From G965261775 sp965261775 (GTDB lineage Bacteria; Pseudomonadota; Gammaproteobacteria; Eutrophobiales; Eutrophobiaceae): a stretch of DNA of 64,000 nt. Below are positions 17,150 through 26,942 of the stretch, one piece after another. A model generated the notes under the pieces. The model ran no database searches. It had not been told where the DNA came from and saw only the letters and a program-made list of their open reading frames with translations. The position numbers and the translations under genes are program-made. Position 1 is the first letter of the stretch; every line of letters starts with the position of its first letter. Location: NCBI GenBank assembly GCA_965261775.1, contig OZ253477.1:124001-188000 (forward strand), given 5' to 3'.

Positions 17150-19237
17150 TTATCGGCAGTAGTGATCCAGTAAAGTCTGTTGTGCCGATTTTGGTTTTGC
17201 GTTGCCGGGTTTGGCCTTGCGATAACTGCCGTCGGACTGTAACAACCAGGCCTGGGTATTATCGGAGAGGTAATTTAACAAACCGAAGCGGATGATTTTA
17301 GCGCGAGGGCGTTTTTCTTCTATTGGAAAGCAGGTTTCAATCCGATAAAACAGATTGCGTTGCATCCAGTCCGCGCTCGCACAGTAAAGGCGGGGTTTCC
17401 CGTCGTTATGAAAGTAATAGATGCGGGTATGCTCAAGAAAGCGGCCGATAATGGAACGTACCTGAATATTTTCCGAAACATGTTTAATCCCCGGCCGCAG
17501 GCAACATATCCCGCGAATGATCAAATCGATCTTGACGCCAGCTCCAGAAGCCGAATACAGAGTGCGGATGATCTCCGGTTCAACCAGCGCGTTCATCTTG
17601 GCGATGATACGCGCTTCTTTTCCCGCTTTGGCATTTTTTTCTTCGGTCTTAATGTAATCAAGCATGGCCTTGTGCAGCGTGAAAGGGGATTGCAACAATT
17701 TTTTCAGTTTGGTCGCACGTCCCAGACCAGTGATTTGGTGGAACAATTTATTCACGTCCTCACCGACCGCCTGATCTGTCGTCAACAAGCCGTAATCAGT
17801 GTACAGTCTTGCCGTGCGGATATGGTAATTGCCCGTGCCGAGATGCACATAACGGCGCAATGAGCGGCCTTCGCGCCGGGTCACCATGATCATCTTGGCA
17901 TGCGTCTTGTAGCCCACCACGCCATAGACCACGTGAGCACCAGCCTCCTGCAGGTCACTGGCGAGTTCAATATTGGCTTCTTCGTCAAACCTTGCCCTGA
18001 GTTCAATAACAACAGTCACTTCTTTGCCAGCCTTGGCCGCATCTTTCAATGCTTTGACGATGGCAGAGTCATCGCCAGTGCGGTAAAGGGTCTGTTTAAT
18101 GGATAATACATCCGGATCAGCGGCCGCTTGTCTCAAAAAATCCACCACCGGGGCAAAAGACTGGAATGGATGTAGTAACAGAATGTCACCGTTATGCAAT
18201 GCATCAAAGATGTTTGTGGTTTTAAGAAGACGTGGTGGAATATCCGGCGTAAAACCCGGATAGACCAAATCGGGTCTGTCGACGAGATCGTGCAGTTGTA
18301 ACAGGCGATTCAGGTTTACTGGCCCGTTGACCTTGTACAGGGCATCATCTGGCAACTTGAATTGATTCAGTAGAAAATTGCTTATCTCCTCGGGACAGCT
18401 CTCGGCCACTTCCAGACGCACTGCTTCGCTGTAACGACGAGAGGGCAATTCACCTTCTAGTGCCCGCAAAAGATCGTCTATCTCCTCATCGTCAACAAAC
18501 AAGTCGCTGTTGCGCGTGACGCGGAACTGGTAACAGCCCTTTGCTTTCATGCCCGGAAACAAATCATCAACATGGGTATGCAGTATTGAAGACAACATGA
18601 TAAAGTTGTGCCCCTTGCTGGAAGAATATTCGCCGGGGACCTCAATGATCCGGGGCAGGGAACGCGGCGCTTGCACAATTGCGAAACCGCCTTCCCGACC
18701 GAAGGCGTCCTTGCCTTCAAGTTCAACGATAAAATAGAGGTTCTTGTTCAAGACTCTCGGAAAAGGATGGGACGGATCAAGCCCGATAGGACTTAATACC
18801 GGCACCAGTTCGCGATTAAAATAACGCTTGGTCCAGCGTAACAGTTTGGGTTTCCATTGCGCCCGGCGCAGAATATGGATGTTTTTTTTGGCCAGTTCAG
18901 GGATGAGCGCGTCATTCAATATCTGATATTGTTCTTCCACCAGCGCATGAGCAATTTCGCTGATCTTTTTCAGGGTCTCTGTCGGTGTCATGTTATCTTC
19001 GCCGGTTTGAACGGAACCGTATTTGACCTGCTGGCGCAAACCGGCGACTCGGACTTCGAAAAATTCATCCAGATTGGTACTGGCAATACACAAAAAACGC
19101 AGGCGTTCCAGTAACAGATTGGTCGGATCTTTCGCTTGTTGTAGTACGCGATGGTTAAATTCCAGCAGACTCAGCTCGCGGTTAATATAGAATTCAGGCG
19201 ATTTCAGGTTGATATTCGTCGGATTTTTTTGTGGCAT
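17150..19237 (-). CDS. ppk: Polyphosphate kinase Ppk1
   Basis: A 695-residue polyphosphate kinase 1 that polymerises ATP gamma-phosphate into polyphosphate. Domains are in the usual order: N-terminal (INRELSLLEFNHRVL), head, then two phospholipase-D-like C-terminal domains with the histidine segments GYKTHAKMIMV and HLGTGNYHIRTARLYTDYG. The ATG at 19237 fits family length; the frame stays open upstream to 19459 without similarity. It lies downstream of phoU and convergent with ppx. Confidence 0.95.
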   Translation of the reverse strand: MPQKNPTNINLKSPEFYINRELSLLEFNHRVLQQAKDPTNLLLERLRFLCIASTNLDEFFEVRVAGLRQQVKYGSVQTGEDNMTPTETLKKISEIAHALVEEQYQILNDALIPELAKKNIHILRRAQWKPKLLRWTKRYFNRELVPVLSPIGLDPSHPFPRVLNKNLYFIVELEGKDAFGREGGFAIVQAPRSLPRIIEVPGEYSSSKGHNFIMLSSILHTHVDDLFPGMKAKGCYQFRVTRNSDLFVDDEEIDDLLRALEGELPSRRYSEAVRLEVAESCPEEISNFLLNQFKLPDDALYKVNGPVNLNRLLQLHDLVDRPDLVYPGFTPDIPPRLLKTTNIFDALHNGDILLLHPFQSFAPVVDFLRQAAADPDVLSIKQTLYRTGDDSAIVKALKDAAKAGKEVTVVIELRARFDEEANIELASDLQEAGAHVVYGVVGYKTHAKMIMVTRREGRSLRRYVHLGTGNYHIRTARLYTDYGLLTTDQAVGEDVNKLFHQITGLGRATKLKKLLQSPFTLHKAMLDYIKTEEKNAKAGKEARIIAKMNALVEPEIIRTLYSASGAGVKIDLIIRGICCLRPGIKHVSENIQVRSIIGRFLEHTRIYYFHNDGKPRLYCASADWMQRNLFYRIETCFPIEEKRPRAKIIRFGLLNYLSDNTQAWLLQSDGSYRKAKPGNAKPKSAQQTLLDHYCR

Positions 19238-19286
19238 TATGATACCAATCTTGTTGAAAAGAGAAGGTTCTCCCAGCGATCTGTCA

Positions 19287-20000
19287 TCATTCCGGTTCGG
19301 CGATGATCTTCTCCATCTGTTCAAGACCGCCATGGCGAACGTCCTTGCCTTTGACCAGATAAAAAACATTTTCGCATACATTTCTGGCATGGTCGGCAAT
19401 CCTTTCCAGTGCGCGCACCGCCCATACCGCATCCAGCGCCGCGCCGATATTGCGCGCATCTTCCATCATATAGGTAATCAGTTGCCGCAATATCGCATTG
19501 TATTGATCGTCCGACTCCGGTTCCTTTCCTGCCACGCTGACGGCATCCTGCAGATCCATCCGTGCAAACGCATCCAGAGCGTCACGCAATATATTGCTGA
19601 CCAGATTGCCCATTGCGTTAATCCCAATGTAATAGGATCTTGGCCCTTGTTTTTCCTTCATTTCAATGGCCATTCTGGCGATCTTTTCGGCCTCGTCGCC
19701 AATACGTTCCATATCCGTAATGGTTTTGGATATTGACATGATCAGGCGCAGATCACGCGCGGCGGGTTGTCTTGTGGCGAGGATATTATTGCATTTCTGG
19801 TCAATAGCCACTTCGTGCTTATCCACCTGTCTCTCATTTTCAATGACGTTTTTTGCCCGTTCCAGATCGCCTTCCACCAGTGCCTTTACCGCGTCAACAA
19901 GCTGCTGTTCAACCAGCCCGCCCATCGCCATCACGCGACCGCGTAAATCTTCTAACGCATCGTCAAACTGTTTTGAAATATGCTGTTGTTTTCCGTCCAT
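19287..20000 (-). CDS. phoU: Phosphate transport regulator PhoU
   Basis: A 237-residue, all-helical protein made of two PhoU repeats (about residues 15–110 and 120–220), each with the acidic metal-binding segments typical of the family (for example DMERIGDEAEKIARM and ALERIADHARNVCENV). It links the Pst transporter to the PhoR kinase and limits phosphate uptake. It follows pstB by 19 bp in the operon pstC–pstA–pstB–phoU. No phoB or phoR lies in the window. Confidence 0.95.
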   Translation of the reverse strand: MDGKQQHISKQFDDALEDLRGRVMAMGGLVEQQLVDAVKALVEGDLERAKNVIENERQVDKHEVAIDQKCNNILATRQPAARDLRLIMSISKTITDMERIGDEAEKIARMAIEMKEKQGPRSYYIGINAMGNLVSNILRDALDAFARMDLQDAVSVAGKEPESDDQYNAILRQLITYMMEDARNIGAALDAVWAVRALERIADHARNVCENVFYLVKGKDVRHGGLEQMEKIIAEPE

Positions 20001-20019
20001 ATAATTCGTAATAATCTAT

Positions 20020-20880
20020 CTAGCCATAACGTCCAGTGATATAGTCTTCCGTCATCTTTTCTGTCGGGTTTGTGAATAAGGTGCCAGTATCATTGAATTC
20101 AATCAATTCGCCCAGGTACATATATGCCGTGTAATCGGAAATACGTGCGGCCTGTTGCATATTATGCGTTACGATAACGATAGTGAATTTTTCTTTTAAT
20201 TCATAAATCAGTTCTTCAACCTTCAGTGTTGAAATGGGGTCTAGTGCTGAGGCGGGTTCATCCAGCAGGATAATTTCAGGTTCAATGGCAATGGCGCGAG
20301 CAATCACCAAGCGCTGTTGCTGCCCGCCAGAAAGCCCCGTTGCCAGATCGCCCAGAATATCTTTCACTTCGTCCCACAGTGCGGCGCCTTTTAAGGACTT
20401 TTCTACTATGGCGTCAACCGTGTTCCGGTTATTGACCCCTTGGACACGCAGACCGTAGGCGACGTTCTCGTAGATTGATTTCGGAAATGGATTCGGTTTT
20501 TGAAATACCATGCCGACGCGCCGGCGCAAATCAGCGACATCCACCTTTTTATCAAGGATGTCATTCCCGTCAATCTTCATTTCACCGTTCATGCTGACAT
20601 TACTAATCAGATCGTTCATACGGTTAAAACAGCGCAATAACGTCGATTTGCCGCAACCGCTGGGGCCGATGAATGCGGTGACTTTTTTCCGGGGAATATT
20701 CAGCGTGATATTTTTAAGAGCCTGTTTTTGTCCGTAAAACAGGTTGAAATCGTTAATGCTGATGCAGATATCCTCATTGGCCAGAACAGACTTGTGCGTT
20801 GCTGTTATTTCATGCGCTGTGCTTTTCACCTTTTCCGTCTCCGGCTCGTTTTCCAGTGGATTAACCTTGCTCTGCTGCAT
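20020..20880 (-). CDS. pstB: Phosphate ABC transporter ATP-binding protein PstB
   Basis: A 286-residue ATPase with Walker A GPSGCGKST, signature LSGGQQQRLVIARA, Walker B IILLDEPASALDP and the PstB ending EDYITGRYG. About 35 residues precede the usual PstB start, a polar leader without clear function; a later start cannot be excluded. The 5' end overlaps pstA by 20 bp. PstB drives high-affinity phosphate import through PstCA. Confidence 0.95.
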   Translation of the reverse strand: MQQSKVNPLENEPETEKVKSTAHEITATHKSVLANEDICISINDFNLFYGQKQALKNITLNIPRKKVTAFIGPSGCGKSTLLRCFNRMNDLISNVSMNGEMKIDGNDILDKKVDVADLRRRVGMVFQKPNPFPKSIYENVAYGLRVQGVNNRNTVDAIVEKSLKGAALWDEVKDILGDLATGLSGGQQQRLVIARAIAIEPEIILLDEPASALDPISTLKVEELIYELKEKFTIVIVTHNMQQAARISDYTAYMYLGELIEFNDTGTLFTNPTEKMTEDYITGRYG

Positions 20881-22525
20881 GATATTTCTCCCTTAAATTA
20901 TTACGAATGATAATGGCTGTCAGATTTAAAACGATAATCAGCAGTACCAGCAATAACGATGTTGAATAAATAAGCGGCCTTGCGGCCTCAACATTGGGGC
21001 TTTGAAAGCCGACATCATAGATATGAAAACCCAAGTGCATGAATTTTCTGTCCAGATGCAGAAACGGCATATTACCATCAATGGCTAGAGAAGGGGCCAG
21101 CTTTACAACGCCGACCAGCATCAATGGGGCTACCTCGCCCGCCGCCCGCGCCACTGCCAGTATCAGACCGGTAATCATCGCCGAAGTGGTCATCGGCAGC
21201 ACAGTTCTCCACAGTGTCTCGGCTTTTGTAGCACCCAGCGCCAGACTGCCTTCGCGTATATCGCGCGGTACACGTGCCAGACCTTCTTCGGTGGTGACAA
21301 TGACCACCGGCACGGTCAATATCGCTAGTGTCAACGACGACCACAGCAGCCCTGGCGTGCCAAAAGTCGGTGCCGGCAGAGACTCCGGGAAAAAGAGGGC
21401 ATCAATAGACCCGCCGAGAAAATAAATGAAAAAACCCAGACCGAAGACGCCATAGACGACAGAAGGTACACCGGCCAGATTATTTACGGAGATACGTACC
21501 AACCGTGTGACCAGCCCTTGCGTAGCATATTCGCGCAGATATACGGCCGCGATAATCCCAAAAGGTGTGACAAACACGGCCATGATCATAACCATCAAAG
21601 CCGTGCTGAATATCGCCGGAAAGATGCCACCCTCGGTATTAGCCTCACGCGGATCATCCGACAGAAATTCCCACAGTTTCACGAAATAAAACCCGAACTT
21701 ATCGGAAATGCCCATCGTATTGGGACGATAAGCTCGGACAGTTTTAGAAAAATTGACCGTGATTGTTTTTCCATCCGCAGTGCGGATATTAAAAGACGAT
21801 CGATTCAATGCCGCATACCGTTTTTCCAGTGTGGCGGCGAGGCGATTGTATTCATCCCACAAAACTCTGCGTTCGGTTTCAATTGGTCGCATATTCTTCG
21901 GGGTCTTTTCGTTGTCTAGTTCAAGGCGGCGTTCTTTGAGACGCAGACGTTCTATGTTGTAATTAATACCGCCGATCAGGTCCTTCTCAATATGTTCAAT
22001 TTCCTCAAGCGCTGAACGGCTTTCCTCAATCGTTTTCTGAAACGTTTCCCAGAGATGCTTTGTATCGGTGAGCTTCTTACCATTCAGGTTGATGCTGGTC
22101 AGAAACCCATAGACGTTGCCCCATTCAAGCCGTTCGACCACAACCGCGTCTTCCGGCCGGGTTTGATTGCGTATCCCGGCATCCAGTACCCAGCGAAAAT
22201 CCAGATCAACCAGTTCACGGTTACCGATCTTAACCAGGCGGCGCTTGATGACATCACCCGCGTAGCCTGTCTTCCCGACCCGCTTACGCGGGACAATTTC
22301 CTCGTCAAAAAACTCACCCATTAAGAGGACGCTGGCGCCTTCGGGTTCGGGATAATAGTCAAATTGCACGACATCCGCTGGCCAAAAATGACCTAGGCCG
22401 CGCACGGCGATCAGCAGCAGCAGACCCACAACCATTATGATTGAAATGGAAACCGCGCCAGCGTTTAACCAGATATACGGTGCTCCTGTGTCGAACCAGT
22501 GTTTGATGGATTTGAATATTTTCAT
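20861..22525 (-). CDS. pstA: Phosphate ABC transporter permease PstA (long form)
   Basis: A 554-residue permease. After one membrane helix near residues 20–42, about 250 residues form a periplasmic, partly coiled-coil insert (IEESRSALEEIEHIEKD, LRLKERRLELDNE), then the PstA permease core (from about 300) with the ABC-contact loop EGSLALGATKAETLWRTV. This long form, about 550 rather than 300 residues, occurs with long PstC in many gammaproteobacteria. ATG 22525 lies 1 bp after the pstC stop. Confidence 0.93.
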   Translation of the reverse strand: MKIFKSIKHWFDTGAPYIWLNAGAVSISIIMVVGLLLLIAVRGLGHFWPADVVQFDYYPEPEGASVLLMGEFFDEEIVPRKRVGKTGYAGDVIKRRLVKIGNRELVDLDFRWVLDAGIRNQTRPEDAVVVERLEWGNVYGFLTSINLNGKKLTDTKHLWETFQKTIEESRSALEEIEHIEKDLIGGINYNIERLRLKERRLELDNEKTPKNMRPIETERRVLWDEYNRLAATLEKRYAALNRSSFNIRTADGKTITVNFSKTVRAYRPNTMGISDKFGFYFVKLWEFLSDDPREANTEGGIFPAIFSTALMVMIMAVFVTPFGIIAAVYLREYATQGLVTRLVRISVNNLAGVPSVVYGVFGLGFFIYFLGGSIDALFFPESLPAPTFGTPGLLWSSLTLAILTVPVVIVTTEEGLARVPRDIREGSLALGATKAETLWRTVLPMTTSAMITGLILAVARAAGEVAPLMLVGVVKLAPSLAIDGNMPFLHLDRKFMHLGFHIYDVGFQSPNVEAARPLIYSTSLLLVLLIIVLNLTAIIIRNNLREKYHAAEQG

Positions 22526-22526
22526 C

Positions 22527-24806
22527 TCAAAGTGAACTGTATTTTTTACGCAATCGCTGGCGGACAATTTCTGCCATAGTGTTAAAGCAAAAGGTTATGG
22601 CAAACAGCACCAGAGCGCCCAGAAACAGGATGCGATAATGTGTACTGTTGACTTCGGTTTCAGGCATTTCCACCGCGATATTAGCGGACATGGCGCGAAA
22701 TCCCTCAAAAATGTTCATATTGATTATCGGCGTATTCCCGGTCGCCATGACCACGATCATGGTTTCGCCGACGGCGCGGCCCAAACCGATCATTACGGCG
22801 GAAAATATCCCCGGACTAGCTGTTAGTAACATGATCCGCACCATGGTTTGCCAAGGTGTTGCCCCCAGCGCTAGTGACCCCGTTATCAGATGCTTGGGTA
22901 CGCCGTAGATGGCGTCTTCGCTGATTGAGAAAATGGTCGGGATGATGGCAAAGCCCATCGCGATGCCGACCACCATGGAGTTTCGCTGACTATAGGTGAT
23001 ACCGGCCTGATTCAACCACAATTGGATATTGCCGTCAAAGAATAACTGCTCAACCGGCTGGCTGATCTGAATGGAAATGGCTATTGACAGGATAATGATC
23101 GGGATAAGCAACACGGCTTCAAAACCGTCGGCAATCCCGCGCTTGCAGTTGTCCGGTATAAACTTCCACAATGCAGCGGCAATGATGATATTCAAGGGGA
23201 TGATAAAAAACATTAAAAACATCCCGGGAAGATGGACCTCAACGAAAGGCGCCAGCCAGAGACCGGCTAAAAAACCAAGGATGACAGTGGGCAGGGCCTC
23301 CATGATCTCAATGGTCGGTTTGACCAGTTGCCGTACCCCGGGTGCCATGAAGTAAGCGGTATATATCGCACCCAGTATGCCCAACGGGATGGCGAACATC
23401 ATCGCGTAAAATGCAGCCTTGAAGGTACCGAAGGCTAGTGGTGTTAGGCTGAACTTGGGTTCAAAATCACTGCTGGCTGACGAAGATTGCCAGATATGTT
23501 GTGGCTGGTCTCGGCTTTCATACCAGACTTTCCCCCAGAGGGACGAAAACGACACCTCCGGATGTTCATTATGGACATGCCAGAACCTTAATCTCCGTTT
23601 GTCGTTTTCGACCAACAGGGCGTTCGCCCTCGGCGACAGAACAATGGCCCGCAATGCCTGTTCATCAATCCTGTCCAAAAATACCGCGTGATGGGCGGTA
23701 GTATGGTAGATGCCTATTCTGCCTTCGGAGTCCGCCGCCACGAAACCCTTGCGGCTGTACTCAGGGGCAATCGCTGTTATCGGGGCATGTTGCTTCTCAA
23801 AAACCCGGATTTGTCGCAGAGTGTAATTGCTGTTTTCATCTCTTACCGGAAACCACTGGGCAATGCGACCGCTGCTGTCGCCTACCAGAATAGAAATGCC
23901 GCCAGACAGAAACTCGATTGTCGTAGTTTCCATATTGTTTTCCATGGCGCGCACCTTTTGCACCAGCCGCGGATTTGATCTATGGACGATATTATAAAAA
24001 TAGATATAACCAAACCGGTCGGCCACATACAGTTGTCGCTGTTCAACATTAACTCTTATGGCGACAATTTCTGCTGTATCCAGTGTTACCGTGCTGTCCT
24101 TACGGGTAGTTTCAACAGTCTCGTCAAGCATGGAATCTTCTTTGACCAAGGTCGTTATCCTCAGGTGTATGCTGTTGTCATGTGCCGCAATAGTCATCTG
24201 TTCATCATCATATTGCACTGATAAATTCCGAATAGCCGCGCCGGAGGGAATAATGCGTATCGGCGCCTCGTCAAACGGAAAAACCACCTCGGGCGTGATG
24301 ACGCGGACATTATCCCGTGTATAGGAGACCGCATAATCATGCCGGAAAAGCAACACGCTACCATCGGATAAACCCAGTCCCACGACACGTTCAGCCTGAT
24401 CTCCGGTGGCGACGGCAGTGATTGCCATCCCCTCGGGGAGCTTCAGATCAACCGTTTTTTTGATTTTTCCTGTAGCTGTTTCGAAAAACACAATCTGTCC
24501 TAGTTCATCAAGGCGCATGCCGATTTCACGCTGTTCTTCCATAGCGTATAACAGCGTTTTATTGGTCGATCCTGGTACGGTGTAGTCGGTGACAGGTTCT
24601 ATGGACGCCGGTTTGAAAATCGGGATTACGACATAGAGCAGATAAAACGCGATCAGCACAATCGCAATAATGACGCTGATGCCGCCGCAGGCCACTAAGT
24701 AGCGGGTAATGATATTTTTGATATTGCGCCATCTCCGGTAAGCGATAGTGGTGCGCAAATTAAAATCCGGGGAAATGGGACCAGTTCTATTTTTTTTGCT
24801 GTTCAT
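22527..24806 (-). CDS. pstC: Phosphate ABC transporter permease PstC (long form)
   Basis: A 759-residue permease. An N-terminal helix (about residues 40–65) leads into about 370 periplasmic residues with repeating beta-strand patterns that look like a propeller (for example AERVVGLGLSDGSVLLF and FVAADSEGRIGIYH). The PstC core follows (about 460–755) with the contact loop TGSLALGATPWQTMVRI. Size and layout match the long gammaproteobacterial PstC. It is separated from pstS by 428 bp containing a hairpin. Confidence 0.92.
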   Translation of the reverse strand: MNSKKNRTGPISPDFNLRTTIAYRRWRNIKNIITRYLVACGGISVIIAIVLIAFYLLYVVIPIFKPASIEPVTDYTVPGSTNKTLLYAMEEQREIGMRLDELGQIVFFETATGKIKKTVDLKLPEGMAITAVATGDQAERVVGLGLSDGSVLLFRHDYAVSYTRDNVRVITPEVVFPFDEAPIRIIPSGAAIRNLSVQYDDEQMTIAAHDNSIHLRITTLVKEDSMLDETVETTRKDSTVTLDTAEIVAIRVNVEQRQLYVADRFGYIYFYNIVHRSNPRLVQKVRAMENNMETTTIEFLSGGISILVGDSSGRIAQWFPVRDENSNYTLRQIRVFEKQHAPITAIAPEYSRKGFVAADSEGRIGIYHTTAHHAVFLDRIDEQALRAIVLSPRANALLVENDKRRLRFWHVHNEHPEVSFSSLWGKVWYESRDQPQHIWQSSSASSDFEPKFSLTPLAFGTFKAAFYAMMFAIPLGILGAIYTAYFMAPGVRQLVKPTIEIMEALPTVILGFLAGLWLAPFVEVHLPGMFLMFFIIPLNIIIAAALWKFIPDNCKRGIADGFEAVLLIPIIILSIAISIQISQPVEQLFFDGNIQLWLNQAGITYSQRNSMVVGIAMGFAIIPTIFSISEDAIYGVPKHLITGSLALGATPWQTMVRIMLLTASPGIFSAVMIGLGRAVGETMIVVMATGNTPIINMNIFEGFRAMSANIAVEMPETEVNSTHYRILFLGALVLFAITFCFNTMAEIVRQRLRKKYSSL

Positions 24807-25234
24807 ATACCAATAGTTTAACAGTGGATTATGATAAATTTATGAAAATTGCTGCGACACCAGGCCGAAAATTTGCTGGATAAAACAGATTAATATCTGA
24901 CGAACTTTATATTTTCAAAGAAAGGCTAGTAAATTGTCTCACTGGCATACTTTTTCAAAAAAGTATTTTGGGGAAACGTCTGTATTCTAAGAGTTTCTTC
25001 AGATGTTTCTACCTCGTTATCAAATGAAGGGCTTTTTATATACGTATACGCAGTAATCGACTCTGAATATGGATATTGATTCAAGGTGACCATGATTATG
25101 TCTCTTGGTTTGATAAGCCTGAAAGGCGTGAAGGTTTTATGTACATCAGGATGAAACTTAAGCAGAAAAAACCATCCGGTGGTATGACAGCAGACGGGAC
25201 TTATCCCGTCTGCTATTGGCGGATATCTTCGGGT
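24807..25234. other. 428-bp pstS–pstC intergenic region
   Basis: No convincing gene is seen on either strand. The region is AT-rich towards pstC and holds one strong inverted repeat (25189–25214, listed separately) plus a weak AT palindrome near 24950–24967 (TACTTTTT/AAAAAAGTA). A promoter for pstC could lie here, but I could not pick out a convincing -35/-10 pair or a complete Pho box. Confidence 0.5.
25189..25214 (-). terminator. Strong hairpin after pstS (partial terminator or processing site)
   Basis: AGCAGACGGGA and TCCCGTCTGCT form a perfect 11-bp stem with a 4-nt loop, 20 bp beyond the pstS stop. There is no T-run on either strand, so it is not a full intrinsic terminator. It may stabilise the pstS transcript and reduce read-through into pstC, which would fit the excess of binding protein over permease usual in ABC systems. 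Confidence 0.6.
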
Positions 25235-26221
25235 TTATTCGGCGATTTTTGCCAGTTCGCGTTCTGCCACCCGAGCGGGCAGGGAGATATAGCCATCCTT
25301 GACGACCGCCATCTGACCTGTTTTGGATAGTATCATCTTGATGAATTCAGTTTCCAGCGGAGGCAGCTTTTTGTTCGGTTGTTTATTGATATAGATATAC
25401 AAAAAACGCCCAAGCGGATAAGAACCATTGGAAGCGTTTTCTGCTGTAGCTGGAATAAATTCGCTGTCCGTTTCTTTGGCTAGGGCAATGGTTTTCACAC
25501 CGGAAGTCTTGTAACCGATACCGGAATATCCGATACCATTGATGGATTTGGTGACGCTCTGCACCACCGATGCGGACCCCGGCTGTTCATTAACGGTATC
25601 CTTGTAGTCTCCCTTGCACAAGGCACTCTTTTTGAAATAACCGTAAGTCCCCGACACGGAATTACGTCCGTACAACTGAATAGGACGCTTCACCCAGTAA
25701 CCGGTGAGACCTAGTTGCTCCCAGACTTTGATATCGCTCGCATGACCGCATTTGCGTGTTGCCGAAAAAATCGCATCTATCTGGGGAATGGTCAGGCCCT
25801 GTAGCGGATTGTCCCTGTTGACGAAGATAGCCAATGCGTCAATCGCGACCGCGATGGGTGTTGGCTTATATCCGAATCGGTCTTCGAAAGAGGCTAGTTC
25901 TCTGCTCTTCATTTTACGGCTCATTGGACCAAAATTTGAGGTGCCCTCCGTCAGCGCCGAGGGAGCGGTGGAAGAACCGGCCGCCTGGATCTGGATATTC
26001 ACATTGGGATACAGTCCCCTGAATTCTTCGGCCCAGAGGGTCATCAGGTTAGCCAGCGTATCCGACCCCACACTGTTGATATTGCCGAATACACCGCCGA
26101 CCTTCATATAATCGGCCAGATTGGCATCTACCTTATCCGCTGCCGCAACGTCAAGCGGTGACGATATGTAAAAAAACACAACTGTGGTCAGGCAAAGCCT
26201 CTTTAAGCGCTGCAAATTCAT
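25235..26221 (-). CDS. pstS: Periplasmic phosphate-binding protein PstS
   Basis: A 328-residue binding protein with a signal peptide (hydrophobic residues 10–22, cleavage near DVAAA-DK). Phosphate-site segments are recognisable: VGSDTLANLM, QAAGSSTAPSALTEGTSNFGPMSR and YGRNSVSGTYGYF. Gene order pstS–pstC–pstA–pstB–phoU supports phosphate. A GGAG ribosome site precedes ATG 26221. It is divergent from the OprP-type porin, separated by about 1.4 kb of accessory DNA. Confidence 0.94.
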   Translation of the reverse strand: MNLQRLKRLCLTTVVFFYISSPLDVAAADKVDANLADYMKVGGVFGNINSVGSDTLANLMTLWAEEFRGLYPNVNIQIQAAGSSTAPSALTEGTSNFGPMSRKMKSRELASFEDRFGYKPTPIAVAIDALAIFVNRDNPLQGLTIPQIDAIFSATRKCGHASDIKVWEQLGLTGYWVKRPIQLYGRNSVSGTYGYFKKSALCKGDYKDTVNEQPGSASVVQSVTKSINGIGYSGIGYKTSGVKTIALAKETDSEFIPATAENASNGSYPLGRFLYIYINKQPNKKLPPLETEFIKMILSKTGQMAVVKDGYISLPARVAERELAKIAE

Positions 26222-26552
26222 TTTTAATCTCCTCTGGAATATCGTAACAGGTAGTAAGGATTTATTTTCGGGTGCCTGTTTCAGGCGTCTATCTTGAAGC
26301 AGGATAAATGAATCTTTAATAAAAAAGTGACAATTTTGCCATAGGATGTGGCAAGGGAAAGAATTGAAGAAGGCGGTATAGACGGCAAGTAGCCTCCCCG
26401 AACGGCTGATTCACAAAAGAAACTTCGCAAATTAGAAGCCAAGCGAGATAAGGCTTGGCGGGAATCTGACAATTCTGCTAAAACAGTGTTGAAGGAAAAT
26501 AAGGATGGGCTGATTGGCATGGTTGAGGTGAGAATGGAACTGCAGACGCAGG
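26222..26552. other. pstS upstream region with a possible plus-strand gene relic
   Basis: The pstS-proximal part should hold its promoter; a TTGTCA hexamer near 26330 (minus strand) is a weak -35 candidate. On the plus strand from 26345, one frame reads ARERIEEGGIDGK, stop (TAG 26390), then a charged stretch (KKLRKLEAKRDKAWRESDNS) to about 26560. It looks like coiled-coil coding sequence broken by a stop and could be the remnant of a small gene, but no family is recognised. Confidence 0.3.
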
Positions 26553-26942
26553 TCATTGCAATTTTTTTGCTTCCTTTTCGATTTTCTTCTGTCTTTCTAA
26601 GAGCTTCTCAGGATTATTGCGCCAGTATTGCAATATTTCGTCCACATTCTGCTTGTGCTGCAGGACCTTGTGGCAATCTTCACACTGCCATGCAGATGTC
26701 CCGGAAGGGGAAACAAATAGACTGCGAATGATAGGTTTGTTTCTGTCTTTGGTGATAATACAGTGCGGACATAAAGACCTCAAATTTTCTTCTTTTCGTT
26801 TCCGTCTGTCATTCAACCATTGATTGAGATCAAATCGAACGAAAACCCTGAATGCAACAAAACTCACCAAGCCAGATATAATTATCAAGCCTGCTGGAGT
26901 GTTTAGAAATTCCAATAAACTTTCCAATGCGTTGCCTTTCAT
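26553..26942 (-). CDS. Small membrane protein with a zinc-ribbon-like domain
   Basis: A 129-residue protein of unknown function. One membrane helix (about residues 17–33, AGLIIISGLVSFVAFRV) is followed by a basic segment, then two CxxC pairs (CPHC near residue 58 and CEDC near 87) spaced like a zinc ribbon, and a charged coiled-coil-like tail. Its ATG overlaps the stop of the decayed upstream frame as TAATG, which indicates former translational coupling. Membrane anchoring plus a zinc ribbon is all that can be said. Confidence 0.6.
   Translation of the reverse strand: MKGNALESLLEFLNTPAGLIIISGLVSFVAFRVFVRFDLNQWLNDRRKRKEENLRSLCPHCIITKDRNKPIIRSLFVSPSGTSAWQCEDCHKVLQHKQNVDEILQYWRNNPEKLLERQKKIEKEAKKLQ

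Noticed and set aside
17150..19459. Longer ppk starting at 19459
   Set aside because: The extra 74 residues overlap phoU and have no similarity to Ppk; ATG 19237 gives the normal length.
26300..26350. Possible Pho box upstream of pstS (TGGCA and TTGTCA half-sites)
   Set aside because: The two half-sites start 9 bases apart instead of 11 and match CTGTCAT poorly, so I did not call a PhoB site.
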